From assembly GCA_023356515.1 (NCBI GenBank), contig JAKQYG010000129.1, positions 1 to 9,508 of the forward strand: a DNA stretch of 9,508 nucleotides, written 5' to 3'. The notes below the pieces were generated by a model. That model was not told the DNA's origin, did no database searches, and worked only from the letters and a program-made list of their open reading frames with translations. Shown here one piece after another: positions 1 through 7,351 of this stretch; the first letter of the stretch is position 1, and each line of letters begins with the position of its first letter. The stretch comes from Trichodesmium sp. MAG_R04. GTDB lineage: Bacteria; Cyanobacteriota; Cyanobacteriia; Cyanobacteriales; Microcoleaceae. The position numbers and the translations under genes were made by a program.

Positions 1-887
1 TAGAGATACCATGGTGCTTGAGGGTCTATAGCTACTGCCTGACGATAAGTAGCGATCGCTTCTGAGCATTTCTCTAAGTTAACTAAAACATCACCCAACT
101 TATAATAACTCCAAGCAAAATCAGGATTCAATTTAATAGCTTGGCGATAAGCTGCAGCTGCTTCTGACCATTGCTCTAAATTAATTAAAACATCACCTAA
201 ATTATTATAAGACCAAGAAAAGTCTGGCTTGAATTCTATAGATTTATTATAAGCAGCAACGGCAGCTTCTAACTCTTCTTTTTCTTGTAATAAATTACCT
301 AATTTATGATGCACATTCCATAATTCAGGTTTAATTTCAACTGCTTTTATATAGACCTTAATTGCTTCTTCTTGTTCACCTTTTTCTACTAAAATATCAC
401 CTAAAGACTGATAAGCATCCGTAAAATTTGGGTCTACTGCAATTGCTTTATGGTAAGCATTTATTGCTTGGGAAAATTTCCCTACCTTGACCAAGATGTC
501 AGCCAATTTAAAATAAGACACAGAAGAGTCTGGGTTTAATTCTATAGCATTACGGTAAGCTACAATTGCCTCTGAAAATTTTTCTTGTTTAATTAATATC
601 TCCCCTAAGTTATAATGAGCTTGGTATAGATTTGGTTTAATTTTAATGGCTTTTTTATATAGAGTTACTACTGCTTCTAGCTGGTTTTGGTTGATTAAAA
701 TATTGGCTAAAGAGTAGTAAGCCTCTATAAAGTAAGGATCTATTTCAATAGCTGTACGGTAATAAGCAAGAGCTTCTTCTAATTTTCCTTGTTTAGCCAA
801 AATTTGACCCAAGCTATAGTAGGTTTTTGCATATTTAGGCTCTTGCATAGTTTGATTTATTGTACCAATTTTTTTGTCTATTAACAT
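1..887 (-). CDS. TPR-repeat protein, C-terminus cut by window edge
   Basis: The reading frame opens at the ATG complementary to 885-887 and stays open to the left edge, giving 295 visible residues. An in-frame stop lies 15 bases upstream (903-905), which fixes the longest start; Met14 (846-848) is an alternative, and neither has a good Shine-Dalgarno sequence. After about 19 leader residues the protein is eight back-to-back 34-residue TPR units (about 20-53, 54-87, 88-121, 122-155, 156-189, 190-223, 224-257 and 258-291). They match the consensus closely, with Y4-L7-G8, A20, Y24, A27 and P32, as in YYSLGQIL and EEALAYYRTAIEIDP. No signal peptide, membrane segment or catalytic domain is visible. 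TPR superhelices bind partner proteins; the partner is unknown. A further domain could follow beyond the edge, since the neighbouring large gene carries a glycosyltransferase between TPR arrays. The coding strand is certain; the function is only 'TPR scaffold'. Confidence 0.92.
   Translation of the reverse strand, partial: MLIDKKIGTINQTMQEPKYAKTYYSLGQILAKQGKLEEALAYYRTAIEIDPYFIEAYYSLANILINQNQLEAVVTLYKKAIKIKPNLYQAHYNLGEILIKQEKFSEAIVAYRNAIELNPDSSVSYFKLADILVKVGKFSQAINAYHKAIAVDPNFTDAYQSLGDILVEKGEQEEAIKVYIKAVEIKPELWNVHHKLGNLLQEKEELEAAVAAYNKSIEFKPDFSWSYNNLGDVLINLEQWSEAAAAYRQAIKLNPDFAWSYYKLGDVLVNLEKCSEAIATYRQAVAIDPQAPWYL
52..59. repeat. HIP1 octamer GCGATCGC
   Basis: Perfect palindromic GCGATCGC inside the TPR coding region. 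HIP1 is the highly iterated palindrome of many cyanobacterial genomes and supports a cyanobacterial origin of the window. Confidence 0.85.
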
Positions 888-1475
888 ATTAAATTCATTG
901 AATTAAAATACTTTTAGTTATCAAAATATATACAGTAATTTATGTAAGCAATGGAGGAAATGGAGAGAGAAAAGATGATTATATTGAATTAAGAGTAACT
1001 ATTGATTTCTGCAATTGAAATATCAAAATTTATGTTTTATAGTAGTTGCCACGACTGGCATGAACATTGTCTCTATTCTCAATATAGTCCATACTACGAA
1101 TTTAACCCTGCTATAACTTGCCCTTTAATACAGCAGATAAGGAGCAAATAAAATAGAGGATAAATAGTGAAAATATTGTATTGTCTGCGGCAACCGTTGT
1201 ATCATTTATCATACCTAATATTTTAGAGTGACAATTACTTTATACTTTGGTATTTTTCCAAAATCCCTAAAACAAACAAATTTTGTACTTAACAAGTATG
1301 GGAATTGTTATATTGCTACTTTGAAATTTTTCAAGGGGGAAATTTTTAATCATTACTATTCGGCTATTGGTAAGGAATGAGAATTCAATCAAGTCCAGAA
1401 TCTTTTTTAAAGAACTCAGATAATATGGAATCTAGGTAATTTAACTGGTGTAGCTAATAAAATTCTCGTTCCTAA

Positions 1476-1498
1476 AAATAGCTCAAACCTCGCTATTT
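1476..1498. repeat. inverted repeat AAATAGC/GCTATTT
   Basis: Perfect 7-bp arms (1476-1482 and 1492-1498) around a 9-nt loop. It lies 23 bp before a second palindrome at 1522-1537. The role is unknown: it could be a hairpin in a plus-strand transcript or part of an old mobile element. Confidence 0.4.
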
Positions 1499-1521
1499 AA
1501 GTAAATCAAAAATTATTGCAT

Positions 1522-1543
1522 TCTAGAATTTTCTAGATTTTTT
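1522..1543 (+). terminator. weak terminator-like palindrome with T-run
   Basis: TCTAGAA at 1522-1528 and TTCTAGA at 1531-1537 form a perfect inverted repeat followed at once by six Ts (1538-1543). That is the layout of an intrinsic terminator on the plus strand. The stem is AT-rich and the loop only two bases, so it would fold with about 6 bp and be weak. No plus-strand gene that would need it is visible. Confidence 0.2.
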
Positions 1544-1548
1544 GCTGC

Positions 1549-1654
1549 TATCCGGAAACTTAATATGAACAGGACTTATGCAAACTCCTAGATAATAAGA
1601 TATCTGTAGAGATTAATGGCTATTAAACCCTACTAGATATTGTGTTTCTGGGTA
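1549..1654 (+). other. candidate folded RNA or decayed element
   Basis: Arms TATCCGGAAAC (1549-1559) and GTTTCTGGGTA (1644-1654) pair over 11 positions when G·U is allowed. They enclose two small hairpins: AGATA/TATCT at 1590-1605 and TTAAT-GGCT-ATTAA at 1613-1626. The two G·U pairs exist only in a plus-strand RNA and become A/C mismatches on the minus strand, which favours plus-strand transcription. The enclosed segment carries the AGGACTTATGCA motif that resembles the end of the 96-bp element at 7216-7311. No known RNA family was recognised. Confidence 0.25.
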
Positions 1655-1843
1655 ATTCCGGACAAATTTTCAGTAGATTTCGAGCAAATGATGTACAAGG
1701 TAAATGGTGAAAATTATCTAGTGCAAGTATCTTGCTCCGCGGGTGTATCTAATAACAACAAAAACAGTTGTGGATATCCTGAGAAATGCTATACAAACAT
1801 AACTTTTTATTTTCCTTGGAGACTAATTCCTCCTTCCAATATA

Positions 1844-1860
1844 ATGAGTTAATAACTCAT
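1844..1860. repeat. 17-bp palindrome 3' of the large TPR gene
   Basis: ATGAGTTA and TAACTCAT are perfect 8-bp arms around a single central A. The palindrome starts 19 bp beyond the stop codon of the 1746-residue gene. It lacks a following T-run on the minus strand, so it is not a classical terminator. It could stabilise the 3' end of the mRNA or be a protein-binding site. Confidence 0.4.
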
Positions 1861-1879
1861 AGCTGAATGCTTGGTTATA

Positions 1880-4800
1880 TTAACTAGAAAACTTCTGTAA
1901 ATTAAGAGCTTGACGATAAAATTTGACAGCTTCTTCTATTTCACCAACCTCTCGTAGAGCATCCCCTAAATTTTGATAAACTGCCCAAATATCAGGTTTG
2001 AATTCTATTAATGTTTGAGTATCTAAGTTCAACTTTAATACATATAAAGCTTGCCGATAATAATAAATAGCTTCATCCCATTTTTTCTGCACTGCTAATA
2101 TTTTTCCTATATCATAATTAGCACCAGCTAAGTGAGGATTTATTTTTAGTGCTTGATGATAATAATTAATGGCATTATCTACTTGATTTTTCTCTTGAAA
2201 AACTTTCCCCATTATTTGATAAGCTTCTGGGTCTGGTTTAATTTTAATTGCTCTTTCGCAGGTAGCGATCGCTTCGGGAAACAATCCTTCTAAATAATAA
2301 GTATTAGCTTGTTTTAATATTTCTGTAATTTGTTCTTTTTGAGCATATTTTTTATTATTTGACACGGTCTGATTTAATTTCCATGGTTTATGACTTTTTG
2401 GTTTTATTTCTGCTGTATTTAATTGATTGCTATTCTGATGTTTAACTTCTAGTTTTGTTGAGAGAGGAGAATTGATGTCAACCTTTGAATTGTTCTGATT
2501 TTGATTTTGCTCTGCCCAGATTTTCTTAGCTTTATAGTAATAACTAACTGCTTCATCTAATCTGCCAAGACGTTTCAAAGCCACACTAATATTATAGTAA
2601 ACTGTAGCAAAATTAGGATTTAATTCTATCGAGTTTTGATAACAAGATACTGCCTGAGCAATTTCCTCTTGCCTATACAATTTATTTCCTAAATTAAAAT
2701 GATCGTTAGCTGTTACTTTTTTCGGTTCTAGAGAGTAAGCTTGATACAAACAATTTATTGCTGCTTTAGGTTCACCTAACTCAGTCCAAATCTTGGCTAA
2801 TTTGCGATAATTATCAGCAACATTTGGTTCAATTTTTACTACTTTTTCATAACAAATAATTGCTGAATACCAAGAATTATTTTCTGCATATAAATTGCCT
2901 AATGTTTTATGAATTGAGGCATTGTTTGGCTCAATTTCAAGAGCCGTTTGGTAATTTATTTTTGCTTCTTTTATTTCCCCGATTCTTTCCTGAGAATTTC
3001 CTATAATTATGTAAGCTGGTACTGCATCTATTTTAATAGCAATAGCTTCCTTACATTGAGAAATTGCTTCTTCATACAATCCCTGGTCATAATATTTTTG
3101 AGCTTTCTGAATATAAAGATCAGGAATATTTACAGTACTATTAGATGTCAAAGTAGATTGTAAATTTATTGGTGGTTTCTGATTTACTCGGGAAATTTCA
3201 TCTGATTTTAAACCAGAATGAATAATCTGATTATTATTAGTTTGTGTTGGAGTATCTAGAACAGTTTTTTTTCCTTCTAGATCCCAATAAATATTAGTTA
3301 AATCTGGTTCAATAATTAGAGGTTTATTAGGGTGTAAAGATTTAATCATTCCTGTAGAATTTTTATTGAGTTTAAGCTGACTATTTTCTAACATAGATAA
3401 AGATGATTCTAGATAATTTTCTGATAAGTCATTTTTTAAATTAAATGTTGATGTGACTGTACTTACTAGGTCACTAACAACTCTTTCAAAATTTTTGAGT
3501 TTCTGAATAATATGAATTGCATTTTCAGCCCTAACCTGTTGAATTATTCCTTGACTATTTTGATGATTTTCTGCTGTTAGTAAAGAATTTCCTCGATTTT
3601 GCCAATGGTTAGGAAATACTTGTGCAGTAGGCTTCCTTGTTCCTTGTAGTTTTAATGCTTCCCCTAGATTTTCATAAGCTCCCAATAAATTAGGATTTAA
3701 TTCTATCGCCCGACAATAACAGGATATTGCTTTATCAATTAACTTTTGTCGCAGCAGAGTATTTCCTAATATTAAATGCTCTTCTGCTGTAGCTTTTTCT
3801 GGTTCTAAAGTGTAAGCTTGATACCAACAGTTATAAGCTTTTATTTCCTGGCCAATTTGTGTCCAAGCTGTAGCTAGTTGACGGTAAGCATCGGCATAAT
3901 TTCGATTGAGAGAAAGGGATTTTTTATAGCATTGAATTGCTTCTTTCCATTGTTGCTGTTGAGCATATAAACTACCAATATTAAGATATATTTCTGGGTC
4001 ATTTGGTTGTAGAGAAAGACCCTTTTTATAGGACTGCCAAGCTGCTTCTACTTCCCCTTGAGATTGCAACATTTTGCCTAGAGTTTTGTAAGTAGCTTTA
4101 CCATCACTAGAAATTGCTATCTTAGTTGATTCACTGGATAACTCTGAAGTTGATTTTATAAATGTACTTTGTTGATTTATTTTTTGATTAACAGGTTCTA
4201 AAGAGTAAGCTTGTCTACCATATTCTGCAGCTTCAGCGTAATTGCCTATTTTGTCATAAGCTCTAGCTAAGTTTCGGTAAGCTGCTCCTAAATTTGGTTT
4301 TATTTCTATAGCTTTTTGATAATAATTTATAGCTTCTTGCCACTGTTCTTTTTGAACAGATAATGTGCCTAAATTAACATAAGCTTCGGCTAAATTGGGC
4401 TGATATTCTATAGCTTTTATATACCAAGACCAGGCAGTTTCTAGTTGACCTTGAGTATGAAAAATATTGCCTAAAGTTTTACAAGCTGGGGCATAGCCTG
4501 GTTGATATTTTAAGGCTTGCTCGCAGGTAGTTTTGGCTGCTTCTAATTCTTTTTCCTTTAAGTATAATTCTGCTCGTTGATTTAACTGAACAGCCATTTC
4601 TTGGGAATTAATTTTTAATGACATTTTCTTATCTATCTGTTTAATAGGTGGGTTCTTCTGTTCCTGAGATAAATTTTTCCTGATGCTTAGTTGTTGGTAT
4701 TCCTGAATAGATGCTTTACTCTCACTACTAAAAACTGTTTCTAGTATTTTTGTATTCTCGATAATATTAATAACTTTCAGAACTTTTCTTAAAGAATTAA

Positions 4801-7120
4801 GGTTAACAATAATATCTTCCGTCAGAGGATTTTGATACATTAATTGAAGGATGGGATAACAAGTAAAATCCTCTCCTTTTAAATAGTAATGCTCAAGTCC
4901 TAGTTGTTGGCTAATCACCCAATAATAATGTTTAATATAGTTAGGTGAAACTAATTCTATAATTTTAGTTCCTGGACGAGAAAACATTATATTTGTCAGT
5001 CCGCTACCATGAGCAGCAATAATCACTTTGGCATGAGCAAATATGGCTATTTGTTCTGTTAAAGTCATTAATTCTGGCTCAATACAAACAAAACCCAATT
5101 GACTTAACTTGGATATGATTTCCTCTTCATTTAAAACTCGTCTATATCGTGAATTATTTCTACTTATATATATCCGTTCTGGATAAAATGAGGTAGGTTG
5201 ATTTTCTGTATAGCTTCCCTGTTTTATTTTCTTTAAAAATACTCGACGGTGAAATTCTAAACCCCAAGATGGTAACCAACCTAAATATCCAGGAAATGAG
5301 GGTACAATTAATCGTTTGGCCTGAATATAAGGATGGCGATCGCTTTCAATAATTTTATCTTCAGGAATACCTAATATTTTCAAACTTTCCTGTTGAAATG
5401 GTTGTTGATAACTATTAACTAAAAACCAATCTATTTCTTCTAAGTCTATGCCATAAATTTTCAGAATTTCTAACCTCGGTAATATATCAACCATCCAATG
5501 AAAATATACATGGCCAGATAATCCTGATAAGATTGCTACTGTACCATCTATTTTTTCTAATTCTGGTAGTTCTCCTAATTCAAAAGTTCTATGTTTATTT
5601 ACATCATAATTTTGGCATCCTGGTAACTGGCCTGGATATTCCCGGGAAAGCTCTTTTACAAGTTGATTATCTTGATTAATAATTGCTATAGCATTACAAA
5701 TCATCCAAGCATTTTTCTGGGGTACAACCCATGCCCTACCTTCTGGTAGTTTTCCTACAAATGTTTTTGGATCTGATATTTTCAATAAGTTATTTTTACT
5801 GGGAATATTTGGAGTTATCGGATTTTCTGAACAGCGATAAATTCTATTTCCTAAATGGATAGGATTAAACTGTTGAAAAATTCGTTGCCAGCATGGTTGA
5901 CAATTTAATCCCTGACAGGATGATGATAATAATTTCCGCTTTTTTGGAGATTTTGTTGATTTTGATAAACTCTGGAATTCTTCTGATATTTGGGGATGAT
6001 TAGGATAAATAGCCAATCCCAGATGATAAATAATAATTGCTGAATTTATACGATTTTGCTTAACTAAACTATTGCCTAGCTTAACATAATATTCTGCTGC
6101 TAATGGTTGAATATCTAAAGCCTTTTTATAGTAAAATTCTCCTTGGTTATGACTTCCATATTCCGTTGAAACATTCCCGAGATGTAAGTAAATTTCTACC
6201 AAGTATTGAGAAATTTCTGTTAGAGATAATAAATTTGGAAAATTATAGTTTTTTAAGGCTGTTAAAAACTTAGCACAGGCTACTTTTGCTTTGTCTAATT
6301 CATCTGTACTTTCTGCTAATAAACCAGCCCATTTACAATAACCTTCAACAAAGGGATTATTATTAATAACTTTTTGTAAATGAGTCATTGCTTCTGAGAG
6401 TTTTCCCTGTTCCATAAGAGAATAACCACTCTCAGTATAAGCTGTAAGATTTTCTGGTTCTAGTTGTATGATTTGCTGAAAATATTCAACCGCTTCTTGA
6501 TGTAATCCCCGATATTGATATACTTTACCAATATAATGACGAGCTATAGTAAATCGTGGTTCTAATTTTAAAGATTTTTCAAAGTAGATTATTGCCTCAT
6601 CTAGTTTATTTTTTTCTAATAAGGCTTGACCAATATTATTATGAATAGTAAAATCATCTGGTTTCAACAACAAAGCTTTTTTAAATACAGAAATTGCAGC
6701 ATCAGCTTGACCCTCCTGCAATAAAATACAACCCCAGTTACTATAAGAATTAACTACAGAATCTAAATGGTTACTATTATCGATCTTTGATAAATTTATT
6801 GCTTTCTGATAACTATTAATTGCTGTTGCAAATAAACCTTGATTTTGCAAAACAATGCCCTGATTATAATAAGCATTAACATCATCTGGTTGGAGGGCAA
6901 TTGCTTTTTGATAGCTCTGATATGCTCCTAATAAATCTCCTTGTTGATACAGTACAATACCTAAATTATAATGAACTTGTTGTAAATTTGGATTATCATT
7001 AAGTGCCTGTTGATAATAAAAAGCTGCCTCTTCTAATTGGCCTTCTTGTTGATACAACGAACCTTTAATTGCTATATTTTCAGCTTCATCTATTAGTTGA
7101 ATAACAGGAGGGTTTTGCAT
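1880..7120 (-). CDS. giant TPR - GT61-type glycosyltransferase - TPR protein
   Basis: This encodes 1746 residues. The start is the ATG at 7118-7120 with AGGGAGA ten bases upstream. Residues about 13-375 hold some nine TPR units, with degenerate stretches at 259-307. Residues 402-430 hold a cysteine cluster (C402, C407, C410, C430). Residues about 455-790 look like a GT61/DUF563 glycosyltransferase: GHVYFHWMVDILPRL (536-550), ERIYISRNN (648-656), then HGSGLTNIMF (704-713) followed by RPGTKIIEL. More TPR blocks lie at about 843-978, 1008-1161, 1333-1538 and 1597-1744, separated by low-complexity Asn/Ser/Gln linkers. No signal peptide or membrane helix is seen, so cytoplasmic action is likely. 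GT61 enzymes include EOGT-type protein O-GlcNAc transferases and plant xylan transferases; donor and acceptor here are unknown. The TPRs presumably bind the acceptor protein or a complex (inference). The domain call is by motif recognition; the gene itself is certain. Confidence 0.93.
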   Translation of the reverse strand: MQNPPVIQLIDEAENIAIKGSLYQQEGQLEEAAFYYQQALNDNPNLQQVHYNLGIVLYQQGDLLGAYQSYQKAIALQPDDVNAYYNQGIVLQNQGLFATAINSYQKAINLSKIDNSNHLDSVVNSYSNWGCILLQEGQADAAISVFKKALLLKPDDFTIHNNIGQALLEKNKLDEAIIYFEKSLKLEPRFTIARHYIGKVYQYRGLHQEAVEYFQQIIQLEPENLTAYTESGYSLMEQGKLSEAMTHLQKVINNNPFVEGYCKWAGLLAESTDELDKAKVACAKFLTALKNYNFPNLLSLTEISQYLVEIYLHLGNVSTEYGSHNQGEFYYKKALDIQPLAAEYYVKLGNSLVKQNRINSAIIIYHLGLAIYPNHPQISEEFQSLSKSTKSPKKRKLLSSSCQGLNCQPCWQRIFQQFNPIHLGNRIYRCSENPITPNIPSKNNLLKISDPKTFVGKLPEGRAWVVPQKNAWMICNAIAIINQDNQLVKELSREYPGQLPGCQNYDVNKHRTFELGELPELEKIDGTVAILSGLSGHVYFHWMVDILPRLEILKIYGIDLEEIDWFLVNSYQQPFQQESLKILGIPEDKIIESDRHPYIQAKRLIVPSFPGYLGWLPSWGLEFHRRVFLKKIKQGSYTENQPTSFYPERIYISRNNSRYRRVLNEEEIISKLSQLGFVCIEPELMTLTEQIAIFAHAKVIIAAHGSGLTNIMFSRPGTKIIELVSPNYIKHYYWVISQQLGLEHYYLKGEDFTCYPILQLMYQNPLTEDIIVNLNSLRKVLKVINIIENTKILETVFSSESKASIQEYQQLSIRKNLSQEQKNPPIKQIDKKMSLKINSQEMAVQLNQRAELYLKEKELEAAKTTCEQALKYQPGYAPACKTLGNIFHTQGQLETAWSWYIKAIEYQPNLAEAYVNLGTLSVQKEQWQEAINYYQKAIEIKPNLGAAYRNLARAYDKIGNYAEAAEYGRQAYSLEPVNQKINQQSTFIKSTSELSSESTKIAISSDGKATYKTLGKMLQSQGEVEAAWQSYKKGLSLQPNDPEIYLNIGSLYAQQQQWKEAIQCYKKSLSLNRNYADAYRQLATAWTQIGQEIKAYNCWYQAYTLEPEKATAEEHLILGNTLLRQKLIDKAISCYCRAIELNPNLLGAYENLGEALKLQGTRKPTAQVFPNHWQNRGNSLLTAENHQNSQGIIQQVRAENAIHIIQKLKNFERVVSDLVSTVTSTFNLKNDLSENYLESSLSMLENSQLKLNKNSTGMIKSLHPNKPLIIEPDLTNIYWDLEGKKTVLDTPTQTNNNQIIHSGLKSDEISRVNQKPPINLQSTLTSNSTVNIPDLYIQKAQKYYDQGLYEEAISQCKEAIAIKIDAVPAYIIIGNSQERIGEIKEAKINYQTALEIEPNNASIHKTLGNLYAENNSWYSAIICYEKVVKIEPNVADNYRKLAKIWTELGEPKAAINCLYQAYSLEPKKVTANDHFNLGNKLYRQEEIAQAVSCYQNSIELNPNFATVYYNISVALKRLGRLDEAVSYYYKAKKIWAEQNQNQNNSKVDINSPLSTKLEVKHQNSNQLNTAEIKPKSHKPWKLNQTVSNNKKYAQKEQITEILKQANTYYLEGLFPEAIATCERAIKIKPDPEAYQIMGKVFQEKNQVDNAINYYHQALKINPHLAGANYDIGKILAVQKKWDEAIYYYRQALYVLKLNLDTQTLIEFKPDIWAVYQNLGDALREVGEIEEAVKFYRQALNLQKFSS
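2265..2272. repeat. HIP1 octamer GCGATCGC
   Basis: Perfect HIP1 palindrome within the C-terminal TPR coding region of the large gene. It is one of three in the window. Confidence 0.85.
5336..5343. repeat. HIP1 octamer GCGATCGC
   Basis: Perfect HIP1 palindrome within the glycosyltransferase-domain coding region of the large gene. Confidence 0.85.
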
Positions 7121-7130
7121 CTATTATTTT

Positions 7131-7137
7131 TCTCCCT
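7131..7137 (-). promoter_or_regulatory. ribosome-binding site of the TPR-GT61 gene
   Basis: The minus strand reads AGGGAGA here, ten bases before the ATG at 7118-7120. This is the best Shine-Dalgarno match near the start and supports the chosen initiation codon. Confidence 0.6.
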
Positions 7138-7215
7138 GATTTGCTAAATCTATATAGTAATTCTGTAAATATTTTCCCTATTCAGTAGAGTTCTACAAAT
7201 AAAAAAAATATATAT

Positions 7216-7311
7216 GACAGAAATTACGCATATTCACCTTGAAAACGCTATATGTAGGGGCAAATGGCATTGGCCCTCCCTGGAAGGACGTGCCCGTGCG
7301 TAAGTCCTGTC
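7216..7311. mobile_element. 96-bp MITE-like element with imperfect inverted ends
   Basis: The left end (7216-7237) and the reverse complement of the right end (7290-7311) share GACAG, TTACGCA and CAC at identical spacing: 15 of 22 positions match, and the differing stretches fall between these blocks. The interior holds an imperfect palindrome (about 7256-7277) around GGGCAAATG/CATTGGCCC and is much richer in G+C than its surroundings. No obvious target-site duplication flanks it and it has no coding capacity. It fills most of the 231-bp gap between the RTX gene stop and the large TPR gene start, so transcripts reading through would contain its hairpins. It is probably a small non-autonomous dispersed repeat; the family is not identified. 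Confidence 0.5.
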
Positions 7312-7351
7312 CTCTTTTTAACCTATTTTTTCTAAAAATCCAGATAGTTTA

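Larger units (their letters stand above)
888..1879. other. 992-bp AT-rich intergenic region with several palindromes
   Basis: No convincing protein gene is visible on either strand. The longest frame, a 70-codon TTG-initiated frame on the plus strand at 1640-1852, has no ribosome-binding site and a composition unlike a protein. Perfect or near-perfect inverted repeats are scattered through the gap: TGCCA/TGGCA at 1047-1060, TTGAAA/TTTCAA at 1321-1334, AAATAGC/GCTATTT at 1476-1498, TCTAGAA/TTCTAGA at 1522-1537 and ATGAGTTA/TAACTCAT at 1844-1860. The TPR gene reading left from 887 should have its promoter here. A TATAAT match exists on the minus strand within 973-988, but no good -35 hexamer stands at the usual distance from it. 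Confidence 0.6.

Noticed and set aside
1167..1226. 19-residue plus-strand frame (MKILYCLRQPL...) with AGAGGA six bases upstream of a GTG
   Set aside because: It has a reasonable ribosome-binding site and a start resembling glycosyltransferases, but it is too short, has no downstream continuation in another frame that I can recognise, and lies on the opposite strand to all neighbours.
1321..1334. TTGAAA-TT-TTTCAA palindrome
   Set aside because: Short, entirely AT-dominated and expected by chance in this composition; no adjacent gene to regulate.
1640..1852. 70-codon plus-strand frame starting with TTG
   Set aside because: There is no Shine-Dalgarno sequence, a stop lies one codon upstream of the start, the composition is odd (several Cys, no domain), and it sits in palindrome-rich AT-rich DNA.
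2948..3163. 71-codon plus-strand frame
   Set aside because: It is a shadow of the TPR coding sequence on the other strand, rich in Phe/Tyr/Ser as expected from antisense of AT-rich TPR DNA.
7312..7351. Possible terminator of the RTX gene just after the tandem stops
   Set aside because: Only a weak, mismatched AT-rich pairing could be found (AACTAT with ATAGGTT) and no clear T-run on the minus strand.
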